Shown piece after piece: positions 24,234 to 35,341 of a stretch of DNA of 64,000 bases; positions within the stretch are counted from its first letter, which is position 1; every line of letters starts with the position of its first letter. A program made the translations under genes and the position numbers. Source of the stretch: Symbiodinium kawagutii (lineage: Eukaryota; Sar; Dinophyceae; Suessiales; Symbiodiniaceae); NCBI GenBank assembly GCA_009767595.1, contig VSDK01013725.1, positions 437,849-501,848 of the forward strand, given 5' to 3'. The notes beneath the pieces are model-generated. The model saw only the letters and a list, made by a program, of their open reading frames with translations. It made no database searches and was not told the DNA's origin.

Positions 24234-24426
24234 GTTACTATACGACAGAAGATGGAAGGAAGTTTGGAGATCAAATTCCTGACTCAGGGAAAGTTGCAGC
24301 AGGCAATGCCTCAGAAGAGGAGTCAGACAAGAAGAGCAGTCAAGAGAGATGTGCGTTTGTGCGACTGATGGGAACCACAAAATGCCATGTCTTTTCAATG
24401 GTTTTGTGCTGCAGGACGGGCGAAAG
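24234..24426 (+). CDS. candidate 193-nt exon, unknown protein
   Basis: The plus frame reads YTTEDGRKFGDQIPDSGKVA, then AGNASEEESDKKSSQERC, then AFVRLMGTTKCHVF. It ends at a good donor, CGAAAG|GTAGGC. The upstream border GCTGAAG|GTT is a weak acceptor. The segment is acidic and serine-rich and looks disordered. Other plus frames are also partly open, which lowers confidence. Confidence 0.35.
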
Positions 24427-24999
24427 GTAGGCAACCGGTTTCGTGCGTTTTGGTCTGTTTTTTCTGCGCGCTTTCGCGAACTGCACGCTGTTGTGGCGCC
24501 AAGCACATTTGGGTCGCCAAGTGTTTGGCGTTCCAATAGACACAAGTAGAGACCAACCGAGTTCGTTAGAGACAGATGCAGATAGATGTATATATAATTA
24601 TAGAGATTGATCAGATCAGACGAGATAAGCTTAAATAAGATACAATATGATCAGATGAGAGAAGGGATAGAAGATGGATGTATAGGCAACAAGAGAGATA
24701 CACAATCAAATCCAAACAGGTTCCATCGGCCTGTCCAACCTCTCCTACAGATAAGCTGGAAGCTTCCGCCACAAGTGGTTTACTACTGGTACTAAGTATG
24801 CATACATGGTCAATGACCTCTTACTTTGATGATCCCCAATGCCTTGGCTCCCTAGGCCCACATTGTGCCCCACCGGCCCTCAAAAAGCCCGGGAAGTCTC
24901 ATAGTTCGATGCTGAAAATCCATATTAGTTCGATCCATGGTGCTATAGCCTACCCAGATCATGGGTCCCATGAACCCCCCGGCAGCTTCAACGTGTCTT

Positions 25000-25131
25000 C
25001 AACGTGTCCATGGCGGCGGTCCACCATCCACCCGGTCTAGTGGAGGTGCCGGGGCTCCCCCCTCCGCCCCAGCAAGGCACCAAAGCCGGGTTCGGCGGCA
25101 TCCATCGCCTCCATGCTGCTCACCTGATCCG
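25000..25131. other. GC-rich island, exon-like, strand ambiguous
   Basis: The plus strand ends at a donor-like CCG|GTGAGC and has the frame GLPPPPQQGTKAGFGGIHRL. The minus strand begins after CCGGATCAG and reads SSMEAMDAAEPGFGALLGRR. Base composition contrasts sharply with the AT-rich flanks. I cannot choose a strand. Confidence 0.25.
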
Positions 25132-25696
25132 GTGAGCGTAGCTGCGTAGTTGGAAGGTGGGTGAACCAAGGGTTAACCGCAGTGGTTGATGATTTTAGTA
25201 GACTAAAGGTAGTTGGTTAACAAATGTTAGCCAAGGGTTGACCCGACTAGTTGATAAATTTTGAGTGAATTTGTGGTTGCATCCAATGATCACAATTGGT
25301 TTAAGAAGAACTTGGTTGATAACTTGAGTGAACTCCGGTTGAATCCAATGGAAATAATATTGGTTAGTTAACAAATTGGCTAACGGTTAACAACATAACA
25401 TCTATCATTGGTTGTCAACGGTGCTGGTCAAGTATTGTTTGAGAAGGGTTGACTCATGAACTATCATCATGGTTCACTGACGGTTGAGGTTTTGCTGTTT
25501 CACCACTTCTATTGTAACCATCAAACGCCGGTTTTGACGCCAATTTTGTTCTCACACAAGTTGTATTATGACCAGCAAACACTGGTTTCACTCTTATATG
25601 ACCGGTATGCAATGCTCACATGCAATGCTCACCAGTTTTTAACAATGATATATGACATGATATTCACGAATGATTGTATAACCGCTGTAGCGATTC

Positions 25697-25890
<194 letters not shown>

Positions 25891-26261
25891 GCTTTGAATG
25901 GCTTAGTCACTTTTCAAACATGCCTAAACAGTCTAAACAGTCAATACTCCGACAGTTCAAAGACTGATCTGCAGAGGATGATGGCGATGAAGCCTCATTA
26001 TTCGCCCATATTTGATCGAGCATTATTGGGTATTCGAGACACAGCTATAATAATGATATGAGTCATTGAAGAAACAGGCAGTATTGGATGGAAGCAATAC
26101 AGCCTCCCAATGGTGTTAACATTAGCCATCTTTAATAGGTGTTAAATGTGTATGATTGTCAATGATTTTCAACTATGGCTAATGATGGCTAATGATGGCT
26201 CATGATGGCCAATCATGGTTGATGATGCAACTTTTTCAGTTGTGCTTGTAAATTGCTGATG

Positions 26262-26313
26262 GTGTTGGTGTTGGTGTTGTTGTTGTTGTTGCTGTTGTTG
26301 TTGTTGTTCATCA
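26262..26313. repeat. TGT trinucleotide microsatellite
   Basis: GGTGTT then TGT repeats with one GCT interruption. Confidence 0.9.
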
Positions 26314-26321
26314 CTGTTGGT

Positions 26322-26591
26322 CTATACCCCGGCATCATGGATTGCTTGTTTGCCAACTAATTGTTGGCCGAAACTCGCCATGTCTGAGCATGAGCTCTTT
26401 TTATTTCCACCTGACACAAATGCATTCAAGAAGATGTTTTTGGGATCGGTCACTAGTGGAGATGTTGATTGAAAAACCATCACTGTAGAATCACATGGAG
26501 CCAGCACAGCGTGTCCACGGTGCTTAGCAACACCCTCACTTCTCTGACTGTCCTCCAGTGACCCCTTAAAAGCAATCCCTGCTTCAGCCAA
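26322..26591 (-). CDS. candidate terminal exon, unknown protein
   Basis: A minus frame, open without an ATG at its start, reads AEAGIAFKGSLEDSQRSEGV, then HAVLAPCDSTVMVFQSTSP, then NIFLNAFVSGGNKKSS, then FGQQLVGKQAIHDAGV and a TAG stop. The lack of a start codon suggests an internal or last exon. No family recognised. Confidence 0.35.
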   Translation of the reverse strand: MAEAGIAFKGSLEDSQRSEGVAKHRGHAVLAPCDSTVMVFQSTSPLVTDPKNIFLNAFVSGGNKKSSCSDMASFGQQLVGKQAIHDAGV

Positions 26592-26900
26592 AAGTTAGAG
26601 GTGTAATAAAGACATGTGTACTCGGAGTAATCCTTGGTTAAGTAATACATGCTTGAAAAAACAACGCTCGCAGCCAGTCCCACAAACGATCTGCAAACCG
26701 ATGATGATCTGTTTGCTTCATAATTGACCCCAAGGCAGATGTCATGCCGACGAAAATCACCAATCTTATACAGAATATTAAGGAACTCCTAATAGTTTGG
26801 GTAATAATTAGATTGTGTACTCACTAAACATGCTGTTATGGAACTCGTACAAAATGCTTATTACCAACCAGTTACCAATCTACAGCATTTTTAGTAAGTG

Positions 26901-27107
26901 TCATAAACCATCTTTAGCCACCAACGATTTCACCACGAAAATCGGCCAAGCCTTCTTTTCCAAAATGTCCAACGCTTCCTCATCGGTGTAAATCAAACGC
27001 GCCATATCTGAGGCCGTCGGGCTGGACCTTGTAGTGGCGTCATGTATTGTGCAACCAAATTTCAGGATTTCCACCGCGGAAATGCACATCATATGGCAGT
27101 TTCTCAA
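26901..27107 (-). CDS. candidate exon, unknown protein
   Basis: The frame starts right after an acceptor-like GTAGATCCAG and reads FGCTIHDATTRSSPTASDMA then YTDEEALDILEKKAWPIFVV, with a stop at 26901. It may belong with the 27374-27114 and 26591-26322 frames on the same strand as one split gene. Confidence 0.32.
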   Translation of the reverse strand: MRNCHMMCISAVEILKFGCTIHDATTRSSPTASDMARLIYTDEEALDILEKKAWPIFVVKSLVAKDGL

Positions 27108-27113
27108 CTGGAT

Positions 27114-27374
27114 CTACCACATCCTACCACAGCATTGTTGAAACCTAAGAATCGGTGCAGCTCCCCGCACGGATCCCTGTAAATTCTTGATGCAAGAATG
27201 AATTGTATTAATTGTTTGCAGGTTATGTGACTCCTGTCTTTGGCAACACCACCAGCCCCAAAATGCTTTGATGGCAATCACACCTGGTTTAGCTGGGTTC
27301 ATATTGCACCCTATCATTACATCTCCATGAGCTGCATGACCGATAACATGTACATTGCTGCAGACTATGCCCAA
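27114..27374 (-). CDS. candidate exon, unknown protein
   Basis: The minus frame reads VCSNVHVIGHAAHGDVMIGC, then NMNPAKPGVIAIKAFWGWWC, then KNLQGSVRGAAPILRFQQ, and ends in TAG. It has the same direction as the next two downstream frames. No domain recognised. Confidence 0.3.
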   Translation of the reverse strand: MGIVCSNVHVIGHAAHGDVMIGCNMNPAKPGVIAIKAFWGWWCCQRQESHNLQTINTIHSCIKNLQGSVRGAAPILRFQQCCGRMW

Positions 27375-27440
27375 ATAATGTCAGATCCATGTTGGCATGT
27401 GCTGGTATAAACATCGTCTGTAAGCAAGTGGGTATTTCAT

Positions 27441-27543
27441 GTATTTCTCAAAATAGGGGTACCCCCAAATCATCCGATATCATTGATTTGTAGTGCTAAA
27501 CCAGCCGGCTCTTTAGGGGTCCCCGGTTTTGAGAAACCACCAT
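27441..27543. mobile_element. family B MITE-like element
   Basis: TTTCTCAAAATAGGGGTACC at the left and GGTTTTGAGAAACCACCA at the right, with CCCAAATCATCCGATATC inside. 103 bp. Confidence 0.88.
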
Positions 27544-27643
27544 ATAGTGGTCGTCTAACTATTATTGTTGGTGATTGTCCCCTGTTATTAACCACTATCA
27601 TCCCTGTAAAACCTTAACCACCAACTTAGCCGCAAAGCTAGCG

Positions 27644-27745
27644 ACCCACCTGCCGTTCCTGGATCCGGCTCAGCACTGCCCCATGTCCCCAACGCGCCTG
27701 GCCCCACCTGGTGCTTCTCCAAAGCCAAAGCCAACAAACTCAGGT
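27644..27745. other. GC-rich exon-like island, strand ambiguous
   Basis: The plus strand ends at AACTCAG|GTGTAAGG and reads SGSALPHVPNAPGPTWCFSK or FLDPAQHCPMSPTRLAPPG. A minus frame is also open. No product assigned. Confidence 0.2.
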
Positions 27746-28370
27746 GTAAGGCTTCCTGGCGTGGCTGGTCGGTGGATCCTGCCAGCACCTGCCACCTGCC
27801 TGGAAACCAAGCAGCGTCGCACAGGTTTTTTTGCAGTCAAAAATTGCCGCATTTTTTTGTTGGACTTGCAGTGACTTGTTGCTAGGTTTTTGTCCAGGAT
27901 CAGTTCATGTTTAGCCAGGGGGTACGATAAAAACGCGGAATTTCATGTGCTGTGAACAGGGGTACCAAATCATCAGTCAATATCAACTATTATCAATCAC
28001 CGTTGACTAGAAATAACTGTTCTGAACCACTACCAACCAGCTTACAAAGCGTAATTTATGTCACCTATTTTCATCGACTATCATAAACCATTGTTGCCGA
28101 TCATTGAGAATTGAAACATGTCAATCATCAAACCACGAACCACATCTCCTTATTAACTCATAGTTGGTATATCAGTATATCCCCTATTTTTGCTAGCTAT
28201 TCTCCCCGATTATCAACCAATATCTAGCTTATAGCCATTCTAAAAAAATAACATTTCTGCAAACTTCATAGTTGATTTTGTTGGTATATCCCCCGATTTG
28301 TTGCTAAAAACGCTATGGTATATTCCCTATGTCATTGCCAACTACGCCATAAGTTGGTCAACCAGCGCTG

Positions 28371-28449
28371 CGACGCAAGCGTCTCGCCTTAGAGGAAGCA
28401 CTGAAGCCGAAGGGCCCTGCGGGTGGCGGGCCGCGCTTCAACTCACCTG
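28371..28449 (+). other. GC-rich exon-like island
   Basis: The plus frame RLRRKRLALEEALKPKGPAG is followed by GGPRFNSP, between an AACCAG acceptor-like site and an ACCTGG|GTAGTG donor-like site. It is short and of unknown function. Confidence 0.22.
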
Positions 28450-29106
28450 GGTAGTGATGGGCCGACCGTGGCGGGGTGGAACCAGGTGACCAACCAGCCG
28501 TTGCACTGGGACAACGGCTGGTTGCAAGCAACCAAGGGGTTGAACCAACCAAGTTGCCTTATCTCACCTTATCTCACTTGGACTGGCAAGGCAACTAACT
28601 GAACTTGGTTGCAAGCGAGCGTCTTTTCCCGAACTGGAGCTCTTCAGAAGCAAAATGGGTCTCAAAAAAAAATTGATGGAAAGCACTGTATCAATGGTAA
28701 CGATGGGAATAGTGATGGTCAATGGCCAATGGTTGCCACTACTTTCATTGTTCATGCTGCTCATATAATCTCAGCAATAGCGATGCTTATCACGATGATG
28801 AATGATGATGGTTAACTAGCGTTGGCCATGGTCATGGTAGATGTACTATTTATAGACCAACCAGAGGTTCACGTTCAATAGGTGATCTCCTGTGGGGTTG
28901 TTCAATGTGTTCATATGGATGTCCCATTCCCCTCAAACCAACCTGGAACCACCAATTCTGGACGGTTGAACTATATATTTGCTTATTTATTTTTGACAAA
29001 ATATTGAAAATTCATTGTAAAGTAACCTGTTGCTCATTGTTAATTAATAGTTGCTTATTGTTTGACAAAGCATTGTAAAAGCTATTCACGTATTCATTGT
29101 TGACGG

Positions 29107-29358
29107 TCAGTTCCTTCCAGGATCGGTAGGCGAGCCCCATCCTGGTTTCGAACCTCCCTCAGACAACGTCAAGTGGCCGGTGGTCTCATCCAAGGCGTGT
29201 CCGTCATAGGTCATCCCTGTGTCCGGGTCGTAGGCCACGCCGGCTTCTGCAAAGAAGCGGCCTTCAGCACCTGGGCGAGGTTCATCCATGGCACATCTCA
29301 GGTGTTTCAAGAGATATGGCCGTGGGTCAGCCATGGGGATCAGCAAAGCCACAGCCAT
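29107..29358 (-). CDS. candidate terminal exon, unknown protein
   Basis: The minus frame begins after GCTCTTAG and reads PMADPRPYLLKHLRCAMDEP, then GAEGRFFAEAGVAYDPDTGM, then TYDGHALDETTGHLTLSEGG, with a TGA stop. It is one of the most protein-like islands, with an acidic, glycine-rich YDPDTGMTYDGH segment. No family recognised. Confidence 0.4.
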   Translation of the reverse strand: MAVALLIPMADPRPYLLKHLRCAMDEPRPGAEGRFFAEAGVAYDPDTGMTYDGHALDETTGHLTLSEGGSKPGWGSPTDPGRN

Positions 29359-29464
29359 AGTGCTAAGAGCAATTGGTTTCTTCTTTAGGTGAGTTAGAAA
29401 GCATACGCATGCAAGGCAAAAGCAGGTTTTTCTCAGAGTGTACTCTACTGTACTCTACTAGGGT

Positions 29465-30254
29465 TCATTCTTCAGCTGCCATATTTCTGCGATTGATCAG
29501 TTTTTTGCGGAATTTGGATGCCAGAAGCTCTCCCAGCATTCCATTTCTTCCCATGGTGAAGGCCTTAGTTGAATGAACCAATTTTTGGCCGCAGTTCCCT
29601 GTGAACCTTCGACCATTTGGGATCAAATGCTTTGCAACCCTGCATGAGTGAGCCGGCATAAGGATCATCCAGAGCAAGTACAAAAGAGTTGCTTTCCCAA
29701 CTTATCTCCCACCCGTAAAACTCCAATCCAAAGTTCCCCCAAAGGATGACCATTGCGCGGCAACTTCTTAAGCGTGGGAGACAAAAAAAAGAATGAAACA
29801 ATCCTCGAAGGCGGACAGGATGATGCATCATGCCTCAAACTTCTGAAACCACAAGTTCTGTCAACATCTCCAGCGTGCTGCCCAAACAACCCAAGCCGGA
29901 CATCGCTCACATCCTCACGGCCCCGGTGCTGTCTCGTCGCTCAAAACACGTGCGATGAAGAGCTTGCGAGTTGTCTCGTCCTGAGTCTGCCATGACTCTG
30001 GCCACAAGGCATACCGCAACAGTTGCACCCCAAGACCCGGTAACGCAATGCAACATGCGGGTGCCAAAGTTTGGGTAAACAATAACCCACCAGTACACAT
30101 GATCATTTTCTAGGACACCATTGCATTTGGGGCTGCCATCATGGCTTGGCACATACCCAGGAGTCCGAGTTCGCAGTGGCATGCTGCAACTCGGAGTGCC
30201 CTCACAGGTCCGCAGAATGCCAGGCCTATTTTCGTGAGGTTCTGAAAACAGCAT
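29465..30254 (-). pseudogene. fragmented coding region, unknown protein
   Basis: Protein-like segments follow one another on the minus strand but switch frame: GSPKCNGVLENDHVYWWVIV (30254-29907 frame), then WPESWQTQDETTRKLFIARV (second frame), then FGLEFYGWEISWESNSFVLA (29831 frame), then AFTMGRNGMLGELLASKF to a stop at 29465 (29683 frame). Either several short introns or frameshift decay would explain this. No domain identified. Confidence 0.3.
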
Positions 30255-30459
30255 GAAACCTTGGCTCTTTTGAACAGCAGATTTAATTCAGAAATCCACC
30301 GATACCATCATCCACTGCTAGGATCAAATAACTCTTGACCGCTACTAACCAATATGAACCATTCTAAATCATGCTGAACCAATTTTGTGGTTCCTTTATG
30401 ATCATTTATTGGTTAAACATGGCATGATTAAATGACCCGCAATATCAACTAATAACATT

Positions 30460-30567
30460 ATCTGGTGGGTGGTTTCAACCCCCTTGAACAATATTAGTCA
30501 ACCAACCATTTGTTAATGATTACAAGCGGGAAAATAAGCAAAATGTGAATGAAACCACCAACCAGTG
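30460..30567. mobile_element. family C MITE-like element
   Basis: CTGGTGGGTGGTTTCAACCC at the left and GAATGAAACCACCAACCAG at the right, with AGTCAACCAACCATTTGTTAA inside. 108 bp. Confidence 0.85.
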
Positions 30568-30678
30568 ATTATGAACCATTTATTCATTAATATCAACTAA
30601 TAAATAATGGCTGAACCATTATTACGAGCCATTTATTCATAAACACAGCGACCGTCCTCCGTTTTTCAGCGTGCCACC

Positions 30679-30752
30679 CCCGGTCGGTCTCCTCCCAATC
30701 CGCTTGATGGAAGAGCTCCGAAAAACGACAGCACGAGGGGTCCTGGTGGCAT
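30679..30752 (+). other. GC-rich exon-like island
   Basis: The plus strand shows CCGTTTTTCAG|CGTGCC ... GGTCCTG|GTGGCA with the frame VPPPVGLLPIRLMEELRKTT. It is short and tentative. Confidence 0.22.
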
Positions 30753-30848
30753 GAAAGCCATGGGATGGGATTTGATCAGATTTCATATGGGTTTAAATTT
30801 ATTTGATTCCTGATGGGAATCTCATTCAAAATCCAATTTGATCAGATT

Positions 30849-30967
30849 TGGCCATGGGTCAAGCAGTTAACCAACTAATTTCATGGGGGATAATAACCAA
30901 CAAAACTATAGGGAAAACAATGGTTAGTGATGGGAACCAGGGGGACTAAGGGTTTTGACCCATAACC
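30849..30967 (-). mobile_element. family A MITE-like element, reverse copy
   Basis: TGGCCATGGGTCAAGCAGTT at the left and GGTTTTGACCCATAACC at the right. 119 bp. Confidence 0.85.
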
Positions 30968-31838
30968 GTTTCGGCAAGTTTCGGTGAGTTTCGGTATCAC
31001 TGTGCGCAAGTTCATCGACCAATCGTCCCCAATTCATTGGGAAAGCGCAAAAATCATGGACAGTCTTTAGCTGTAACTGAATGAAAACCAGCTTTAGCTT
31101 TATCAGAATGATTGTACATCCAATCAAATCACAAACCAGCTTTAGCTTTAACATTTAGTCTTCGATTCGATTAGATGGACAAGCAAATGACAGCTTGATA
31201 GCTATACATAGGATCATGGACTATTGGTCTAAACTCTGGACTTGGCAATCCAAAACAAAACATCGCGGTCTTTGCGGAGGGATTCACAACGACCCATGTC
31301 TGGGAGTACGTATATATATATATACATATAACGTGCATTTACATCTATATATGTACACACACAAATATGTGATTAAATACACACATTTATGTCATTTGTA
31401 CATGTATACCACGTCTATTTGCAAAGCTCATGAGATCTCAATGATGTTGTTGCCTCGTTATCTCAACTCATGCTCTTAGAAACTAATATTGCTGCAAGCT
31501 TGTCAGTGGACATTCCATCATGAATTGACCAAAAATCCGCTGAACAAATCGCTTCTTTGTAGGCACCAACTGTGTGGTGTACCTATTCGAGGGAAGCACG
31601 GCAATTTCATTTGGGATATGAGAACATGAACAACCATTAATATCCACTCATGACAATGACTAATGATTCAACACCACCCACTTTGAAAGGCGCAGGCTTC
31701 ACGACTGACCAAGGGCACAGCAGCGATGGTCCCTCAGAGATTCCTGGTACATCTGGTATAGCTTGTTGCCCTTGTCAGCCACATACCTGGACGAAACGTC
31801 ATGCATGAATGGTGGAGAACCTGTAGATCTTCGGATGA

Positions 31839-32120
31839 TTGACCAATCACGATCAGATTCCAGGTTCAATATGGTTCAATGACATGCTTCGATTGCAAGA
31901 AACCCACAGCAGTTCCATGGCACTTCCTCGCAGCTCACCAAGTTGCTGTGGGATCAGCAGGGTCAAGATGAGTTTCAGCGAGGCGAAACTCATGGCGCTT
32001 TCGGCAGATCCCCAGCAATGCGGACCAAACTTTCAACTCGATGGCAAAATACAGTCAGCAGTTTTGAGTCGTGCGGACTTTCATAAAAGTTGGGAAAATC
32101 CGTATTTTCATAAATGTTAG
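31839..32120 (+). CDS. candidate open frame, unknown protein
   Basis: A 93-codon plus frame with MLRLQETHSSSMALPRSSPS and KMSFSEAKLMALSADPQQCG. Protein-like in the middle, with an AT-rich 3' end. No domain recognised. Confidence 0.22.
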   Translation: MTNHDQIPGSIWFNDMLRLQETHSSSMALPRSSPSCCGISRVKMSFSEAKLMALSADPQQCGPNFQLDGKIQSAVLSRADFHKSWENPYFHKC

Positions 32121-32294
32121 GAAAATCATAAATGTGCGGACTTGTATCAAATTGAGCCCAAATTGCCCTGCAATCGGAGAAGATGCACCCTCATCTCTCT
32201 GTACAAAACACTGGTCGTTGACGCTACGATGAATACTTGTTGTTCATCAAATCGTGGTATGGTTGAGAATTGTTGTCGAAAGTGTGGCTGAAAA

Positions 32295-32687
32295 ATGCTG
32301 ACAATGCTGTTATTGAGTTGTTGGTTGATCCTGAGTTCACCGTCGATATTGGTTCGCAAAGTGATGGTTGATACTGGTTCAATAATGCAACTTGACACTG
32401 GTCAATGTGATGGTAATTCATATGTGACAACAAACAAAAATCTCCAACAACATGCGCCAAAGGACTGCGGTGATTCCACCAGCAACTCTCAGCTGGCCTG
32501 CCGCTTCTGCAGTTCGCAAGCCATGCAGCAAGGTCAATCAGTGGCATCCAACGACGTACAACGATGGCTGGCTGCCAACCCCCTGCCATGCCGTTGCGGC
32601 ATAGCCATGCTCTCCGCCACTGTCCTTGCAAAGGACAGCACCACGTCGCCTGACGCCCAACATAAGGAGGCCACCAACGAGATCTGA
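32295..32687 (+). CDS. candidate open frame, unknown protein
   Basis: A 130-codon plus frame. The GC-richer 3' half reads DSTSNSQLACRFCSSQAMQQ, then ASNDVQRWLAANPLPCRCGI, then ATVLAKDSTTSPDAQHKE, with a TGA stop. An equally long minus frame overlaps. No domain recognised. Confidence 0.25.
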   Translation: MLTMLLLSCWLILSSPSILVRKVMVDTGSIMQLDTGQCDGNSYVTTNKNLQQHAPKDCGDSTSNSQLACRFCSSQAMQQGQSVASNDVQRWLAANPLPCRCGIAMLSATVLAKDSTTSPDAQHKEATNEI

Positions 32688-32924
32688 CTTGGGCGACTAC
32701 TGGTTACCTGGTTTGATAGGCTTATTGGCTGTAAATAAGGGGATCATAACCAACAAAAATAGCAATATGTACTCCAAATCTTTGGTGGTTTCTTAAAACA
32801 TATTGTTTTGATAGGGTTATAAGCATTAATACAGGGGAACCAGGAAGTCAGGCCATCGAAGGCCCGAGAAGCAATCCCGCGTGGAACTCTGCAGGCCATG
32901 GACCCCCAAAAGTCAGGCCCAAAA

Positions 32925-33220
32925 TTTTCCCCCATGTGAACGCAGCAAAAAGATGGCGATTCCAAAATCAAAATCTACCTGCGGGTTGGTTTCCCCAATG
33001 TGAACGCAAGTCATGCCATAGCCAAAACATGGTTAAAACCATATGTTTTTTATAAGCTTCGCGGACCCTTTCCCCCATGTGAACGCAGCATTTCGTTCGC
33101 TCGTTCTCTCAAATCCGACCATCATCAAAACATTAGCAAAATCTTCTTTTCCAATCACCTGCGACAACCTTTCCCCAATGTGAACGCAGCTTTTCGTAAG
33201 TTTGTTCTCTCACATCCGAC
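32925..33220. repeat. TTTCCCCCATGTGAACGCAG repeat cluster
   Basis: Four copies of TTTCCCC(C/A)ATGTGAACGCA(G) at 32925-32946, 32990-33010, 33068-33089 and 33169-33190. The last two head a roughly 101-bp direct duplication that also shares TTCTCTCA.ATCCGAC. Confidence 0.85.
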
Positions 33221-33373
33221 AGATAGAAAAGGAAGAAACTACGTAGTAGTTTCGAAGGACTCAAAAAAATGAGGTCCAAAACGAGGTCAAAACAAGGTTC
33301 AATAACGTCTAAAACCTACAATTCCTACAATAGCAATGGAAGTTCTTACAGTTCATGTGCGCCAAATTAATGG

Positions 33374-33583
33374 ATGAGACAAACATACAAGACAACAGCG
33401 AACACAAATCAATGCAAGCATGTATCATCTGTGAAGCTTCTCCCAATGGCACAGCAGCTTTCTCATAGGAATGCTAGACACAACCTTGGACAACATTGCG
33501 AGCAAGTACTGCACCCCCAGCTGAACGCAGTGCGGCCCGACTTTCCCGAATTGATTCCTGCAACTAATTATGACATTTACTGA
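33374..33583 (+). CDS. candidate open frame, unknown protein
   Basis: The plus frame ends HNLGQHCEQVLHPQLNAVRP then DFPELIPATNYDIY and a stop. It is a weak candidate on composition alone. Confidence 0.2.
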   Translation: MRQTYKTTANTNQCKHVSSVKLLPMAQQLSHRNARHNLGQHCEQVLHPQLNAVRPDFPELIPATNYDIY

Positions 33584-33689
33584 CCGACGGCCCGACTACC
33601 CGAGCTACCTGAAGGGATTAATAGGGATTCATACTAGGGGATAATAACCTACAATAGTAGGGGATATGGAAACTACATGATCCACATGC

Positions 33690-33802
33690 GGTGGTTTCTC
33701 AAGTCAAAGGGGTGCCCCCAGTCAGCATCTACAGTAGATATCAACCATTTATAGTAATAAACCAAGCATAACTTGGGCACCCCCCTATTTCGAGAACCCC
33801 CC
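33690..33802. mobile_element. family B MITE-like element
   Basis: GGTGGTTTCTCAAGTCAAAG at the left and CCCCTATTTCGAGAACCCC at the right, with GTAATAAACCAAGC inside. Confidence 0.8.
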
Positions 33803-33975
33803 GGGTACACTCTGGTAAACTACTCTCTGGAAGATCCGGGAAGTAGAGAAAATCCACCATCTAGAAGGGTTTCAACTATCACACAACGGTGATCTCTGGC
33901 TTCCAGGTTTGCAGAGTGCAGGCTTCCAAGCAGATGTTCATAGCGAACACCAACCATTAACTAATCAGTTTATAA

Positions 33976-34090
33976 ATGGCTGTGGGTCAAAACCCTGTAC
34001 CCCTGGTTCCCCACTATTAGCCATTGTTTTCCTTGTTATTGTTGGTGGAAATCCCCCACAAACGTTGGTTGATAAATACTGACCCATAGC
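33976..34090 (+). mobile_element. family A MITE-like element
   Basis: ATGGCTGTGGGTCAAAACCC at the left and ATACTGACCCATAGC at the right. 115 bp. On the minus strand its terminus supplies GC directly after a candidate exon. Confidence 0.88.
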
Positions 34091-34205
34091 CAAACGTTGG
34101 GATCCTGTCGATTTCACCGACGAACTGAGCTGGGATCCGCCGTGTCCGACCGGCTCCCGGGATATGAACGTGGCAACGTTCAGAATCGGTGAAGCACAGC
34201 CCCGT
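34091..34205 (-). CDS. candidate 115-nt exon ending at family A element
   Basis: On the minus strand a good acceptor, GGATTTGTTTCAG, precedes TGLCFTDSERCHVHIPGAGR then IPAQFVGEIDRIPTF. The frame is open to ACGTTTG|GCTATGGG, where GC is in the element terminus. The plus strand is also open (DFTDELSWDPPCPTGSRD), so strand is not certain. No family recognised. Confidence 0.32.
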
Positions 34206-35223
34206 CTGAAACAAATCCAGGGAATCAATTGGGGAGAGTAAAAAACGTTTGATTCATCCCCCAGCATCCACGTGCTGTCCCATAACCAACAACAACAGAT
34301 GAGTGCTCAATAATGCCTACAGCACTTGCGACTCATCATGCTTGATTCCGGTCAGAAACTCTTCCTCACGGTCAGCGCTTGGTCCTTCCTTCAAAAAGTG
34401 TGCGTGACCGTGACCATCAAAAGAAAACAGGAACCATATCATTCAATTTCAGACCTGAATCAGTGACAATGTCAGGAATTCGAAGCTGCATCAGCATACG
34501 CTGATAGTAATTCATAGTAACCATACCGTCCAATTTCATAGTGTAGCTGACTGTGGTGAATTGTAAGCTTAATCAACATATGCTGAAATATATGAGTCAG
34601 AATATGCTGAAGTATATCAGCATATATGCAGCATATGGTGATAAGATCAGCCAATTTCATGCAGGTCGTCGTCAATCTGCTGCACTTCCCCGGGGCGCCG
34701 CGCCTGAGAGAAACTGGGCACTTTCCGTGGCCATGGACACCAAGGGCTCCAGCTCCTGAACGAAGGAAGCTGTGGTGAGCTGGACATGGTTGAACAATAT
34801 TAGTTGGAAGCTAACTAAAAATGGTTCATAATGATTAAGCTAATTAATATATTAAGCATAATTAACATATTAGTTGGAAGCTAACTTTAACAATAAGCTG
34901 ACTATTAACATATTTCCAACCACTATTAGTAGTTAATAGTACCTAAAAATGGTTAATAATATGTTAATAATAGGTTATAATGGGGATAACAATCAACAAT
35001 AAGACCCATATGGTGAACATCATATAATCATATGGCTGCTGGTTGATGGTTGATCATAGGGGATAAGTTCAGCAACAACAATAGGGGATATATAATTATA
35101 TATGGTGATTTCTCAAAATATATGGTGTAGATAGGGTTCGAACCATTGATAATGGTTAATAATAGAGAGTAATGGGTAATGCCAACAGTAGTAGGGGACA
35201 TACTAACTATGTGATCCATATAT

Positions 35224-35341
35224 AGTGGTTTCTCAAGCCATGGGGCACCCCAAGTTTATGGTTGGTGTATTGCTATCAATGGTTGATATAGGATGATGAC
35301 TGGGGGTAGGGGTACACCTATGACTTGACAAACCACCATAT
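35224..35341. mobile_element. family B MITE-like element
   Basis: GTGGTTTCTCAAGCCATGGG at the left and CTATGACTTGACAAACCACC at the right, with a diverged interior. Confidence 0.72.
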
